64,000 bases of DNA from Enterobacteriaceae bacterium (GTDB taxonomy: Bacteria; Pseudomonadota; Gammaproteobacteria; Enterobacterales; Enterobacteriaceae): assembly GCA_031261005.1 (NCBI GenBank), contig JAISKF010000025.1, positions 62,001 to 126,000 on the forward strand, written 5' to 3'. The notes under the pieces are model-generated. The model did not search any database, was not told the origin of the DNA, and saw only the letters and a list, made by a program, of their open reading frames with translations. Numbering within the stretch: position 1 is the stretch's first letter; each line of letters starts with the position of its first letter. Shown here piece after piece: positions 8,722-19,225 of the stretch. A program made the position numbers and the translations under genes.

Positions 8722-8760
8722 TTAAATCAGCAGGTTAAATCAGTCAGTTAAATCAGTGGA
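8722..8760. repeat. Three tandem 13-bp repeats upstream of lpoB
   Basis: Units TTAAATCAGCAGG, TTAAATCAGTCAG and TTAAATCAGTGGA run head to tail and end 7 nt before the lpoB ATG, so the last unit includes part of the ribosome-binding site (GTGGAGTAGG). Confidence 0.85.
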
Positions 8761-8767
8761 GTAGGGA

Positions 8768-9343
8768 ATGAAAAAAGTTCTGTTATTAGGGATAAGTTTG
8801 GCGGTGTTGATGCTAACGGGTTGTCCTCATACTAATACCCAGCCGACGAAACCGCCGGTTGTCACACCGCCAACTCCTGCGCCGTATGAGCCGCCGCCAA
8901 CACCGCCGGATTTAGCGCCGCCAGAACAGCCGATTAACTGGGCTGCCAGTGTAGAACCGCTGGTGGTGAAAATGATCACGGCATCTGCTGAAACAACCGA
9001 TAACAGTGTTTTGCTGTTAGATAAAGTAAAAAATAATACTACCGGTGAAGTCGCAACGGCTGATGCGACCAAAGCGCTGAAAGAGTCATTATTAGCGACG
9101 CATCATTTTGAATTGGTTGATGACAGCAAACTCAATGAAGGGCGTCAGGCATTAGGCTTACAGGGTGATGACAGCTTAATTTCACGGGCGAAAGCCATCA
9201 GTCTGGCGCGTTATTTGGGCGCGAAATATATTGTTTATGCCAGTGCTAATGGTAATTCAGGAATGCCGGAGATCATGCTGCAACTGATACAGGCATCAAG
9301 CGGTGAAATTATCTGGACTGGAAAGGGTGAAACTCAGCGTTAA
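8768..9343 (+). CDS. lpoB: Penicillin-binding protein 1b activator lipoprotein
   Basis: 191 residues (E. coli 213). The lipoprotein signal peptide ends with lipobox L-T-G-C (Cys19). A proline-rich linker follows at about 27-57 (PTKPPVVTPPTPAPYEPPP), which spans the periplasm from the outer membrane. The globular domain (about 60-191) includes LLATHHFELVDDSKLNEGR and AKYIVYASANG, which resemble E. coli LpoB. It activates glycan synthesis by PBP1b (MrcB). The linker is shorter than in E. coli. Confidence 0.92.
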   Translation: MKKVLLLGISLAVLMLTGCPHTNTQPTKPPVVTPPTPAPYEPPPTPPDLAPPEQPINWAASVEPLVVKMITASAETTDNSVLLLDKVKNNTTGEVATADATKALKESLLATHHFELVDDSKLNEGRQALGLQGDDSLISRAKAISLARYLGAKYIVYASANGNSGMPEIMLQLIQASSGEIIWTGKGETQR

Positions 9344-9409
9344 GTATGAGCTTTTATCTTTTTGATTAATAAATTTAACTTTAAAAAACAGCAGCAAAGT
9401 GAGGATAAC

Positions 9410-10459
9410 GTGGGACCAGTGATGTTAGATGTTGCGGGCTATGAGTTGGACGCAGAAGAGCGTGAGATATTAAAACATCCGGCAGTAGGTGGTTTGATAT
9501 TTTTTGCCCGTAACTTTCACGATCCCGCACAACTGGCAGAATTAGTGCGGCAAATTCGGGAAGCGTCACGCGATCGACTGCTAATCGCAGTTGATCAGGA
9601 GGGCGGACGAGTTCAACGCTTTAAAAATGGTTTTACCAAATTACCAGCGCCGCAAGCGTTTGCTACACTGTTAGCAGATCGTCAGGCAGAAAGTATGGCA
9701 TTAGAAGCCGGTTGGCTGATGGCTGCTGAGTTGGTTACGCTGGATATTGATATTAGTTTCGCGCCAGTGCTTGATGTCGGTCACAGCAGTGCTGCAATTG
9801 GCGATCGCTCATTTGGCAGTGATCCAGAAGTGGTGATGCTGATGGCAAGCCAGTTTATTCAGGGTATGAATAGCGCGGGAATGCGTGCGACAGGGAAACA
9901 TTTTCCGGGACATGGCGCGGTGTCTGCTGATTCGCATAAAGAAACGCCGGTAGATAACCGAACTTATCAGCAGTTATATAACAAAGATATGGCGGTATTT
10001 CGTTATTTATTTAGTGCAGGTCTATTAAATGGTGTGATGCCTGCACATGTGATCTACAGCGAAGTTGATCCGCGTCCCGCAAGTTGTTCACCTCATTGGC
10101 TGAAAACCGTATTGCGCCAGCAGCTAGGGTTTAGCGGTGTGATCTTCTCCGATGATATGTCGATGGAGGGCGCAGCGATTATGGGTAATTATGTCGAACG
10201 CAGTCAGGCAGCACTTGATGCAGGTTGTGATATGGTACTAATCTGCAATAATCGTAAAGGCGCGGTCAGCGTACTGGATAACTTACCGGCGGCTGTTTAT
10301 GCTGATTATCATGCTGAACGTGTAACGCAGTTGTTCCATAAAAACGTGCTGAGTTGCCGTGATTTGCTGGCATCTGCTCGCTGGCAGCAGGCGAATAAAC
10401 AGTTGAGCGCATTAAGTGATCGTTGGAACGAGTACAAACAACAGCATAATCCCGTGTAA
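9410..10459 (+). CDS. nagZ: Beta-N-acetylhexosaminidase (cell-wall recycling)
   Basis: 349 residues. Cytoplasmic glycoside hydrolase family 3 enzyme removing N-acetylglucosamine from anhydromuropeptides. Visible signatures: [12 protein letters not shown] near the N-terminus, [16 protein letters not shown] containing the catalytic His/Asp loop, and [12 protein letters not shown] with the nucleophile Asp. The GTG at 9410 gives the family N-terminus [14 protein letters not shown] (initiator read as Met) and has GAGG 5 nt upstream; a TTG at 9362 would add 16 residues not seen in the family. The freed GlcNAc feeds the nag genes at 51-55 kb. Confidence 0.95.
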   Translation: MGPVMLDVAGYELDAEEREILKHPAVGGLIFFARNFHDPAQLAELVRQIREASRDRLLIAVDQEGGRVQRFKNGFTKLPAPQAFATLLADRQAESMALEAGWLMAAELVTLDIDISFAPVLDVGHSSAAIGDRSFGSDPEVVMLMASQFIQGMNSAGMRATGKHFPGHGAVSADSHKETPVDNRTYQQLYNKDMAVFRYLFSAGLLNGVMPAHVIYSEVDPRPASCSPHWLKTVLRQQLGFSGVIFSDDMSMEGAAIMGNYVERSQAALDAGCDMVLICNNRKGAVSVLDNLPAAVYADYHAERVTQLFHKNVLSCRDLLASARWQQANKQLSALSDRWNEYKQQHNPV

Positions 10460-10530
10460 TGCTGTATGAGGTTAGTGCGATACGACATAAGCAATATTGT
10501 GAGTATGTATAGAAAGCAGTGAGGCTAAAG

Positions 10531-11070
10531 ATGATTATTTATTTACATGGTTTTGATTCAACCAGTCCGGGGAATCATGAGAAAGTCTTACAGCTACAAT
10601 TCATCGATCCCGATGTGCGTTTTATTAACTACAGCACACGGCATCCACGCCATGATATGCAATATTTGCTGAAAGAAACCGATAAAGCCATTCAGCAGGG
10701 AAATGATAACCGCGCGTTGATCTGCGGTGTTGGTTTAGGCGGTTTTTGGGCTGAACGTGTGGGATTTTTGTGTGGTATTCGGCAGGTGATTTTCAATCCT
10801 AATTTATTCCCGCATGAAAATATGACGGGCAAAATTGATCGACCGGAAGAGTATCTGGATATTGCGACTAAATGTGTTGCTGAATTCCGCAGCAAAAATC
10901 AGGGCAACGGTCTGGTCTTCTTGTCCCGCAATGACGAAGTGTTGGACAACCAGCGCAATGCTGATGTGTTAAGCCCATATTACGATGTGATTTGGGACGA
11001 AGAGCAGAGTCATAAATTTAAACAAATATCTCAGCATTTACAGACAATTAAAGCGTTTAAACAACGTTAA
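10531..11070 (+). CDS. ycfP: YcfP esterase-like protein (UPF0227)
   Basis: 179 residues, starting [10 protein letters not shown] like E. coli YcfP. It has an alpha/beta-hydrolase look: the HGFDS oxyanion segment, and the strand-turn [12 protein letters not shown] where a catalytic Ser would sit but Gly-Val-Gly is present, so it may not be an active serine hydrolase. Start chosen at 10531 because GTGAGG lies 7 nt upstream and the frame then matches the family. Function unknown. Confidence 0.9.
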   Translation: MIIYLHGFDSTSPGNHEKVLQLQFIDPDVRFINYSTRHPRHDMQYLLKETDKAIQQGNDNRALICGVGLGGFWAERVGFLCGIRQVIFNPNLFPHENMTGKIDRPEEYLDIATKCVAEFRSKNQGNGLVFLSRNDEVLDNQRNADVLSPYYDVIWDEEQSHKFKQISQHLQTIKAFKQR

Positions 11071-11073
11071 TCA

Positions 11074-11140
11074 ATATACCGTCATCTTTCAAATTGTTAT
11101 GTTGTTTTTTGTCGGGGCGGCAGATTATTGCCTGCATCTC
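11074..11140. repeat. Second dispersed repeat (TATACCGTCATCTTTCAAATT type) joined to a half core of the MITE-like family
   Basis: ATATACCGTCATCTTTCAAA (11074-11093) matches copies at 23208 and 55757. It is followed by GTCGGGGCGGCAGATTATTG, which resembles one arm of the MITE-like core. Both look truncated. Confidence 0.55.
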
Positions 11141-11167
11141 GAAATATATATCTAAGATATGAATTTT

Positions 11168-11191
11168 CCCCAGTTTTTACTGGGGTTTTTT
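11168..11191 (+). terminator. Terminator after ycfP
   Basis: CCCCAGT / ACTGGGG stem with a TTTT loop and a following T6 run. Confidence 0.85.
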
Positions 11192-11278
11192 ATGCCCGTA
11201 AACTGCTTACCCACATGCTGTTTTCTGCTATCTACAGCTCATAATACATAATAAAAATCAATTAAAAACATATAAATA

Positions 11279-11292
11279 TTGATTTATGTCAA
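11279..11292. promoter_or_regulatory. FNR-like box upstream of ndh
   Basis: TTGATTTATGTCAA differs at one base from TTGAT-N4-ATCAA and lies about 110 nt before the ndh start. E. coli ndh is repressed by FNR without oxygen; control here is inferred. Confidence 0.65.
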
Positions 11293-11399
11293 TTTTGGTA
11301 TGACCAAATGCCCAATTGTGATATTATGTTGCCAGTTTGTAATGAAGAGTTACACATTCATTACCTGAATTTGTATTTTATTTTTGTTGAGATGCCAAT

Positions 11400-12704
11400 A
11401 TGAAAACAGACGTTAAAAAGATTGTGATTGTCGGCGGCGGTGCTGGTGGATTAGAACTGGCAACCAGTCTGGGTAATAAACTGGGGCGTAAAGGGAAAGC
11501 TGAAATTACGCTGGTTGATCGTAACCAGAGCCATCTATGGAAACCATTACTGCATGAAGTTGCCACTGGCGCATTAGATGATGGCGTCGATGCGTTAAGT
11601 TATCTAGCTCATGCCCGCAACAATTCATTTCACTTCCAATTGGGAACGCTCATCGATATTAATCGTGAGCAACGCACGATCCGTTTAGCGTGTATTAATA
11701 ACGAACAGGGCGAAGAGTTAGTGCCAGAGCGTGATATGGCTTATGACATTCTAGTTATGGCGTTAGGCAGCGTCTCAAATGACTTTGGCACACAAGGCGT
11801 AAAAGAAAACTGCATCTATTTGGATAATCCAAAACAAGCACAATTGTTCCACAACAACATGCTGAATCTATTCCTGAAATTTTCTGCTCATTCAAATGAG
11901 CAAGAGCGCGTCAATATTGCTATCGTCGGTGGTGGTGCAACGGGTGTCGAACTGTCGGCTGAGTTACACAATGCCGTGAAGCAACTGCATAGTTACGGTT
12001 ATCAGGGATTAGATAACAAAGCGTTGAATATCACGTTAGTGGAAGCGGGCGAGCGAATTTTACCGGCATTACCGCCGAGAATATCTGCGTCGGCACATCA
12101 CGAATTAACGAATTTAGGTGTGAACGTTCTGACGCAAACGATGGTGACTAGCGCAGAAACCAATGGGCTACATACTAAGAACGGTGATTTTATTAAAGCT
12201 GATTTAATGGTTTGGGCTGCGGGGATTAAAGCTCCTGATTTCATGAAAGATTTAGGCGGATTAGAAACTAATCGCATTAATCAATTAGTGGTACTTCCAA
12301 CCTTACAAACCACTCTCGATTCCACTATTTTTGCCATTGGTGACTGTGCTAACTGTATGCAGGCAAACGGTATTCCTGTACCGCCGCGCGCTCAGGCAGC
12401 ACATCAAATGGCAAGTTTGTGTTATCACAATATCTTGGCTTTGATGAATGGCTCTGATTTGAAAAGCTATCACTACACTGATCGTGGTTCACTGGTATCG
12501 CTATCCAAATATAGTACCGTTGGCAGCCTGATGGGTAACTTAACGAAAGGCTCGATGATGATCGAGGGTAGGTTAGCGAGATTGGCATATATCTCGTTAT
12601 ATCGTATGCACCAGGTTGCGCTGTTTGGTTATGTTAAAACTGGGCTGATCATGCTGGTGGGCGGAATCAACCGAATTATTCGACCAAGATTGAAGTTACA
12701 TTAA
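11400..12704 (+). CDS. ndh: NADH dehydrogenase type II (NDH-2)
   Basis: 434 residues. Membrane-bound, non-proton-pumping FAD enzyme passing electrons from NADH to ubiquinone. The N-terminal FAD Rossmann motif reads [12 protein letters not shown] (about 8-19), the NADH motif [12 protein letters not shown] (about 176-187), and the FAD-contact segment is IFAIGDCAN. The C-terminus RPRLKLH equals that of E. coli. An FNR-like box upstream agrees with aerobic expression. A MITE-like element follows directly. Confidence 0.96.
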   Translation: MKTDVKKIVIVGGGAGGLELATSLGNKLGRKGKAEITLVDRNQSHLWKPLLHEVATGALDDGVDALSYLAHARNNSFHFQLGTLIDINREQRTIRLACINNEQGEELVPERDMAYDILVMALGSVSNDFGTQGVKENCIYLDNPKQAQLFHNNMLNLFLKFSAHSNEQERVNIAIVGGGATGVELSAELHNAVKQLHSYGYQGLDNKALNITLVEAGERILPALPPRISASAHHELTNLGVNVLTQTMVTSAETNGLHTKNGDFIKADLMVWAAGIKAPDFMKDLGGLETNRINQLVVLPTLQTTLDSTIFAIGDCANCMQANGIPVPPRAQAAHQMASLCYHNILALMNGSDLKSYHYTDRGSLVSLSKYSTVGSLMGNLTKGSMMIEGRLARLAYISLYRMHQVALFGYVKTGLIMLVGGINRIIRPRLKLH

Positions 12705-12724
12705 CCAGCAGTTCAGTATATTAT

Positions 12725-12835
12725 TACAATAAATTTCAAGTGATTATATAATTTTCGTGGCGGCGGCAATCTGCCGCCCGTGAACCCACAGCGTTGTTAA
12801 TACGGGCAGCAAATTGCCGCCTTTACGAATTATTC
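12725..12835 (-). repeat. MITE-like palindromic element, copy 4 (inverted)
   Basis: The core at about 12755-12828 (TTCGTGGCGGCGGCAATCTG ... CCTTTACGAA) is preceded by AATAAATTTCAAGTGATTAT, the inverted form of the right arm of copies 3 and 6. TTAACC at the ndh stop may be the remnant of a terminal repeat. Its right end is not clear. Confidence 0.65.
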
Positions 12836-12955
12836 TTTCCCTCATTAAAACCACATTTATTTCATTAGACGCTGGATAAACCTACGCGCCTAAATTACAG
12901 TGTCTCCCTAAGGAGTTATCCTTACCGAAGATATTGAATAAGGTTGGAGAAACAG

Positions 12956-13624
12956 ATGTCATCATTGAGTAAAGAAGCAATATTAGTTCATGCTGCATTG
13001 GCGTCACGCGGGCTGGAAACGCCGTTGAGAGGTCCGGTGTTAGATGCGGCAACCCGTAAAGAAAAAATTCAGCAACATATGGCATCGATTATGGAATTGC
13101 TGAATCTTGATTTATCTGATGACAGTCTGGCGGAAACGCCGCATCGTGTAGCCAAAATGTACGTTGATGAAATTTTTTCTGGTCTGGATTACGCTAATTT
13201 CCCTAAAATCACGTTAATTGAAAATAAAATGAAAGTCGATGAGATGGTGACAGTGCGGGATATTACGTTGACCAGCATGTGTGAGCATCATTTTGTTACT
13301 ATTGATGGCAAAGCGACGGTTGCTTATATTCCGAAAGATTACGTGATTGGCTTGTCGAAAATTAATCGCGTAGTGCGTTTCTTTTCTCAGCGTCCGCAAG
13401 TTCAGGAGCGTTTGACGCAGCAAATTCTGGTGGCACTGCAAACGCTGCTTGGCACGACGAATGTCGCGGTGTCCATTGATGCACTGCATTATTGTGTGAA
13501 ATCGCGTGGTGTCAGTGATGCGACCAGCTCAACCAGCACCACATCGCTGGGCGGTATTTTCAAAAGCAATCCGAGTACACGTCAGGAATTCCTGCGCTCG
13601 GTGCGTCACTCCAATCACCTTTAA
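12956..13624 (+). CDS. folE: GTP cyclohydrolase I
   Basis: 222 residues, the same length as E. coli FolE. It makes dihydroneopterin triphosphate from GTP, the first step of folate synthesis. Zinc ligands are visible in TSMCEHHF (Cys109, His112) and HYCVKSRG. The ATG at 12956 is chosen for GGAG 6 nt upstream and family length. Followed 15 nt later by yeiB on the same strand, as in E. coli. Confidence 0.96.
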   Translation: MSSLSKEAILVHAALASRGLETPLRGPVLDAATRKEKIQQHMASIMELLNLDLSDDSLAETPHRVAKMYVDEIFSGLDYANFPKITLIENKMKVDEMVTVRDITLTSMCEHHFVTIDGKATVAYIPKDYVIGLSKINRVVRFFSQRPQVQERLTQQILVALQTLLGTTNVAVSIDALHYCVKSRGVSDATSSTSTTSLGGIFKSNPSTRQEFLRSVRHSNHL

Positions 13625-13639
13625 GTCTCTCTTTTGATG

Positions 13640-14830
13640 ATGCGTGATAACACGCGCCCTACAACATCTTTCATACCGCCGGAAACGTCCTCCGTCCGGC
13701 GAATTTCTCAGCTAGACAGCGCGCGCGGATTCGCGTTACTAGGGATATTAATCCTGAATATCGGCGGTTTTGGTTTACCCAAAGCGGCTTATATGAATCC
13801 AGCCTATGCGGGAATGCCGTCTATGAGCGATGGCGTAACATGGTCGATATTAAGCGTGCTGGCACAAGGCGCTTTTCTTGCCATGTTTGCCATATTGTTC
13901 GGCGCAGCGCTGCAATTACTGCATAAACGCAGTGTTAGCTGGAATATCTCGCGCCTGTTCTGGCTGGCATTACTAGGCTTTTTTCACAGCGTTTATTTGT
14001 GGGACGGTGATATTCTGCTGACTTATAGCATTGCTGGTTTGGGGGCATTGCTGATTATTCGCTCTACATCATCGGTGAGCGGATTAATGCGTACCGGTAT
14101 TCTGCTTTATACGATCGGACTGGCAATATTGTTGTGGTTCGGGCTGTTAACAGATAACAGCATGAGTGGTGATTGGTTTCCCAGTGCAAAAAGTCTGGTA
14201 ATTGAAACTGAATGGAAGCTGGTTGGCGGAGAAGCCGCGCGGCAAGCGCGTTTCGTTATGATGCAGGGAATTCAACTTTCCGTGATCTTGCAGTTTGGTT
14301 GGGAGTTGATTGGATTAATGCTGCTCGGTGCTGCGTTGATGCGAACGGGCTGGCTGAAAGGGCAAAGGACCTCCGCGCAATATCGCCGACAAGGTTGGAT
14401 ATTGTTTTTAATCTCGTTATTGATTCATTTTCCGGTGCTGTTGCTGCAATGGCATTGTAACTGGGATTTTGTTATCGCGGGTTACTATTTGCAAGTGCCG
14501 AAAGAGCTAAGCTCAGCGATTCAAGGTCTGGCTTATCTGGCGCTTTGGTACGGCTATGGGCAAGGGATAAAAATATCCGCAGTGGCTCATTGTTTAGCGA
14601 GTGTAGGGCGCATGACGTTAACTAATTATCTTCTGCAAACCTTAATTTGTACCACGTTATTCTATCATTTTGGCTGGTATCAAAAGCTGGATAGATTGAG
14701 CCTGCTGGCATTCGTTCCCACAATTTGGTGCATTAATATTGCGGTTTCCGTGCTGTGGCTGAAGTTTTTCCGGCAAGGTCCTGTCGAATGGTTATGGCGA
14801 AGACTAACGGACAGAACGGCGATCAGATAG
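13640..14830 (+). CDS. yeiB: DUF418 membrane protein YeiB
   Basis: About 396 residues with roughly ten hydrophobic segments. The N-terminal LDSARGFALLGILILNI and LPKAAYMNP match the YeiB/DUF418 family, and the C-terminal DUF418 region contains SVGRMTLTNYLLQT. Function unknown; transport is often proposed. Three possible starts (TTG 13634, ATG 13637, ATG 13640) have no good ribosome-binding site, suggesting coupling to folE 15 nt upstream. The gene ends 9 nt from the stop of convergent sanA with no terminator between. Confidence 0.88.
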   Translation: MRDNTRPTTSFIPPETSSVRRISQLDSARGFALLGILILNIGGFGLPKAAYMNPAYAGMPSMSDGVTWSILSVLAQGAFLAMFAILFGAALQLLHKRSVSWNISRLFWLALLGFFHSVYLWDGDILLTYSIAGLGALLIIRSTSSVSGLMRTGILLYTIGLAILLWFGLLTDNSMSGDWFPSAKSLVIETEWKLVGGEAARQARFVMMQGIQLSVILQFGWELIGLMLLGAALMRTGWLKGQRTSAQYRRQGWILFLISLLIHFPVLLLQWHCNWDFVIAGYYLQVPKELSSAIQGLAYLALWYGYGQGIKISAVAHCLASVGRMTLTNYLLQTLICTTLFYHFGWYQKLDRLSLLAFVPTIWCINIAVSVLWLKFFRQGPVEWLWRRLTDRTAIR

Positions 14831-14839
14831 CCGTCGAGT

Positions 14840-15697
<858 letters not shown>

Positions 15698-15879
15698 TTA
15701 GTGAAAATGAATGAGTGTATTGAGATAGTGATCCATGAATAAAAATATAGCAAATTGCCATTATTCATTACAGAATGTCACGCTCAACTAAGCGCTTTGT
15801 TGATTTAAAAGATATGCTGCTACAGCGTAATCTAATCATATCCTAGTAATATATTTTTATCAGTGAGTTAAACGGATTT

Positions 15880-16482
15880 ATGACAATATACGATTTAAAA
15901 CCGCGATTTCAGGCTTTGTTAAGACCAATATTAAAACGCCTGTATGATGCAGGAATAACAGCCAATCAGGTTACGTTAGCGGCGCTGATTGCTTCCGTTT
16001 TTATCGGTGTTCTTCTGATCGTTTTTCCTGTTTCTTCTCTATTTATTATCCTGCCTATTTTCCTTTTTATTCGCATGGCATTGAATGCCATTGACGGCAT
16101 GCTAGCACGGGAATTCAACCAGCAATCTAAACTGGGCGCGTTGCTGAATGAAACGGGTGATGTGCTGTCTGATAGTGTGCTTTATCTGCCTTTTGCGCTA
16201 TTACCTCATGCGACTATCTGGCTGGTTATGCTGGCGATTTTTTTATCCGCATTGACCGAGTTTTGCGGTGTGCTGGCGCAAACCATTGGTGCATCTCGTC
16301 GCTATGATGGACCAATGGGAAAAAGTGATCGTGCGTTTATTTTTGGCGCTTATGGGTTAGCTATTTTTATCTGGCCAGTATTACAAGAATGGAGCTGGCT
16401 GGTGTTTGCTGCGGTATCTATCTTATTGATATGGACTTGTTTTAATCGCTGTTATCGGGCGTTGGCAGAAGTTCACTCGTAA
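15880..16482 (+). CDS. ynbA: CDP-alcohol phosphatidyltransferase-like protein YnbA
   Basis: 200 residues, about six membrane helices. The family signature DG-x2-AR-x8-G-x3-D-x3-D is present as DGMLAREFNQQSKLGALLNETGD, but Asn replaces the first Asp of the second half. From memory the E. coli protein also has Asn there, so this is a subfamily trait rather than decay. The family joins CDP-diacylglycerol to an alcohol. First gene of ynbABCD; 15 nt before ynbB. Substrate unknown. Confidence 0.9.
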   Translation: MTIYDLKPRFQALLRPILKRLYDAGITANQVTLAALIASVFIGVLLIVFPVSSLFIILPIFLFIRMALNAIDGMLAREFNQQSKLGALLNETGDVLSDSVLYLPFALLPHATIWLVMLAIFLSALTEFCGVLAQTIGASRRYDGPMGKSDRAFIFGAYGLAIFIWPVLQEWSWLVFAAVSILLIWTCFNRCYRALAEVHS

Positions 16483-16497
16483 CCAGAGAATTTATTT

Positions 16498-17418
16498 ATG
16501 AGTTCAGTATTAATTCGATCATTTGTGATCATGTTTGTATTGCTTATCGTGGCAACGATCACCATTCGGGTCTTATCCATGCGTTCGCCAGAAAAAGACT
16601 GGTCTGAATTACGCCAACGGGTGAATACATGGTGGTGGATTGTCATTGTTTTTGTATTGGCAATTTCGACGCCAAAAGCTATTTCCCTCACCATTTTTGC
16701 CATGATCAGTTTTCTGGCACTGAAAGAGTATTTCACGCTTATTCCTACTCGTCGTTCAGATCAAATGCCGTTGCTATGGGCTTATTTTGCCATTCCTCTA
16801 CAGTATTATTTTGTTTATATGGAATGGTATAGCATGTTTTTGGTGTTTATCCCTGTTTATGTTTTTTTGTTTTTACCCATGCGAATGGTGCTGATTGGTA
16901 ATAATCAAAAATTTTTACACTCTACGGCGATATTGCATTGGGGCGTAATGATTACGGTGTTTTCTATTAGTCATGTAGCCTATTTAACGGTGCTGCCGGA
17001 TAACGCATTAAAAACAGGTGCATTATTGGTGATTTATCTGGTTGCACTAACTGAGTGTAACGATATAGCTCAATATTTATGGGGTAAATCGTTAGGGCGA
17101 ATAAAAGTGATTCCAAAAGTCAGTCCTAACAAAACTCTGGAGGGATTAGTCGGCGGTATTGTGACAACCATGCTTTTGTCTTGGCTTTTAGGTGATATTT
17201 TAACGCCGCTGACAGGGTGGGAATCATTACTCATCGGTTTGTTAATTGGTGTAGCCGGTTTTATTGGTGATGTAGTGATGTCTGCGGTGAAACGCGATAT
17301 TGGCGTTAAGGATTCAGGTAAATTACTTCCGGGTCACGGCGGTATTCTGGATAGGTTAGACTCACTGATCTATACTGCTCCGCTGTTTTTTCATGCACTA
17401 TATTATCTGCATTATTAG
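16498..17418 (+). CDS. ynbB: CdsA-like cytidylyltransferase YnbB
   Basis: 306 residues with seven or eight membrane helices. The CDP-diacylglycerol synthase signature is intact near the C-terminus: S-x2-KRDIGVKDSGKLLPGHGG, then DRLDS. PKVSPNKTLEG is the other conserved CdsA segment. It probably activates phosphatidic acid or a related lipid with CTP in the inner membrane for use by YnbA. The housekeeping cdsA is not in this window. Confidence 0.92.
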   Translation: MSSVLIRSFVIMFVLLIVATITIRVLSMRSPEKDWSELRQRVNTWWWIVIVFVLAISTPKAISLTIFAMISFLALKEYFTLIPTRRSDQMPLLWAYFAIPLQYYFVYMEWYSMFLVFIPVYVFLFLPMRMVLIGNNQKFLHSTAILHWGVMITVFSISHVAYLTVLPDNALKTGALLVIYLVALTECNDIAQYLWGKSLGRIKVIPKVSPNKTLEGLVGGIVTTMLLSWLLGDILTPLTGWESLLIGLLIGVAGFIGDVVMSAVKRDIGVKDSGKLLPGHGGILDRLDSLIYTAPLFFHALYYLHY

Positions 17419-17449
17419 TATTACAAAATGATGTACTAAGGACGGAATA

Positions 17450-19216
17450 ATGAGTTTGTCAGAAACACGTATCGCAACAGAGAATCAATTTAAAACTTCT
17501 GATGGCACAGAGTTGTTTTATCGCTGCTGGCAGCAGGTATCAGGAACGCCGGATAAGATTATTGTTCTTTTTCATCGCGGTCATGAACATTCAGGGCGGT
17601 TACAGCATATCGTTGATGAATTGAATATGCCGGACGTCCCGATGTATGCGTGGGACGCCAGAGGTCACGGTAAAACATCGGGACCAAGAGGATACAGCCC
17701 TAGCTTGGGGACTTCCGTTAGAGACGTAGACGAATTTGTTCGTTATGTCGCTGAACAAAGCCATGTTGCTATGGAAAATGTCATCATCATTGCACAAAGC
17801 GTAGGCGCGGTATTAGCGGCTACTTGGGTGCATGATTACGCGCCGAAAATTCGCGGTATGATTTTGGCATCACCTGCTTTTAAAGTGAAACTCTATGTGC
17901 CGTTTGCCCGTTTGGGGTTGGGCGTCATGAAGAACTTCCGTGGTTTGTTCTATGTTAACTCTTATGTTAAAGCGCATTATCTGACTCACGATAAACAGCG
18001 AATAGACTCTTTTAATCAAGATCCGCTCATTACGCGATCTATTGCCGTTAATATTTTGCTTGAACTGTATAAGACTTCCGAACGTGTAGTTGCTGATGCT
18101 TCCGCGATTACCACTCCGACGCAATTGCTGATTTCCGGTGATGATTATGTGGTACACCATAAGCCGCAGCATCAGTTCTATGAGCGATTAAATACGCCAG
18201 TCAAAGAAAAGCATATTTTGAGTGGTTTTTATCACGATACGTTGGGTGAAGAAAATCGGCATCTGGCATTTGATAAAATCCGTTCTTTTATCAATAAATT
18301 ATTTGATATGGAACCCGTCCGGCACGACTATTCGGAAGAAGACCGCTGGAGCTTTAGTGCCGATGAATACCGCAGACTGCAAGCTCCTCTGCCGCGCTAT
18401 TCGATAACACGGGGTTATTATCGTGGATTAACAGCGGTAATGGCATCGTTAGGCAAAGCATCAAAAGGGATAAATATTGGTTTTGAAACGGGTTTTGATT
18501 CAGGCAGTACGCTGGATTATGTTTACCGGAATCAACCGCAAGGAAAAAATAAGTTTGGACGGTTTATTGATAAACAATATCTGAACAGCATCGGTTGGCG
18601 CGGTATTCGCCAGCGTAAACAAAATATTGAAACGCTGATTCGTCAGGCGATTAATATGTTAAAAGAGCGCAATACTCCCGTGCGTATTCTTGATATTGCC
18701 GCAGGTCATGGCAGATATGTTTTAGATGCGATTGGTGATGCACAAGACATCGAGTCTATTTTATTGCGTGATTATAGTGAGTTAAATGTTCAGCAAGGTA
18801 AACAGAAGATCGCTGAACGTCATTTATCGGATAAAGCCGATTTTGTCGTAGGTAATGCGTTTGACCGTGAAAGTCTGGCTAATATTACGCCGAATCCAAC
18901 ATTGGGTATTGTCTCTGGTTTATATGAGCTGTTTCCTGAAAACGAAAGTGTTCAGTCATCATTGATGGGATTGGCGGATACCATTCCTGTTGGTGGCTTG
19001 CTGGTGTATACCGATCAACCCTGGCACCCACAGTTAGACATGATCGCCCGTTCACTGACAAGTCATCAAAGTGGAAAACCGTGGATAATGCGTTGTCGTA
19101 CTCAAGGTGAAATGGATAACTTGGTTGAACGAGCCGGATTTGTCAAAATAGTTCAACTTATTGATGATGATGGTATTTTCAGCGTTTCTCTTGCTGAACG
19201 AGTAAGCAAGAGCTAA
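17450..19216 (+). CDS. ynbC: YnbC: alpha/beta-hydrolase fused to methyltransferase-like domain
   Basis: 588 residues (E. coli about 585). Residues about 20-290 are a lysophospholipase-like alpha/beta hydrolase, with FHRGHEHSGR, AWDARGHGKTSG and the nucleophile elbow AQSVGA, where Ser sits in the usual place but the flanking glycine is changed to Gln. Residues about 390-588 look like a class I methyltransferase, motif I being ILDIAAGHGRY. A cytoplasmic two-domain lipid enzyme is likely. GGA lies upstream of the ATG; 31 nt after ynbB. Confidence 0.9.
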   Translation: MSLSETRIATENQFKTSDGTELFYRCWQQVSGTPDKIIVLFHRGHEHSGRLQHIVDELNMPDVPMYAWDARGHGKTSGPRGYSPSLGTSVRDVDEFVRYVAEQSHVAMENVIIIAQSVGAVLAATWVHDYAPKIRGMILASPAFKVKLYVPFARLGLGVMKNFRGLFYVNSYVKAHYLTHDKQRIDSFNQDPLITRSIAVNILLELYKTSERVVADASAITTPTQLLISGDDYVVHHKPQHQFYERLNTPVKEKHILSGFYHDTLGEENRHLAFDKIRSFINKLFDMEPVRHDYSEEDRWSFSADEYRRLQAPLPRYSITRGYYRGLTAVMASLGKASKGINIGFETGFDSGSTLDYVYRNQPQGKNKFGRFIDKQYLNSIGWRGIRQRKQNIETLIRQAINMLKERNTPVRILDIAAGHGRYVLDAIGDAQDIESILLRDYSELNVQQGKQKIAERHLSDKADFVVGNAFDRESLANITPNPTLGIVSGLYELFPENESVQSSLMGLADTIPVGGLLVYTDQPWHPQLDMIARSLTSHQSGKPWIMRCRTQGEMDNLVERAGFVKIVQLIDDDGIFSVSLAERVSKS

Positions 19217-19225
19217 GTCTGTCAG

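Noticed and set aside
10450-10530. A coding gene between nagZ and ycfP
   Set aside because: Gap is 71 nt with no usable frame; thiK is not present there.
12866-12880. Possible MetJ box before folE (TAGACGCT)
   Set aside because: Only one poor 8-mer; MetJ needs at least two tandem boxes.
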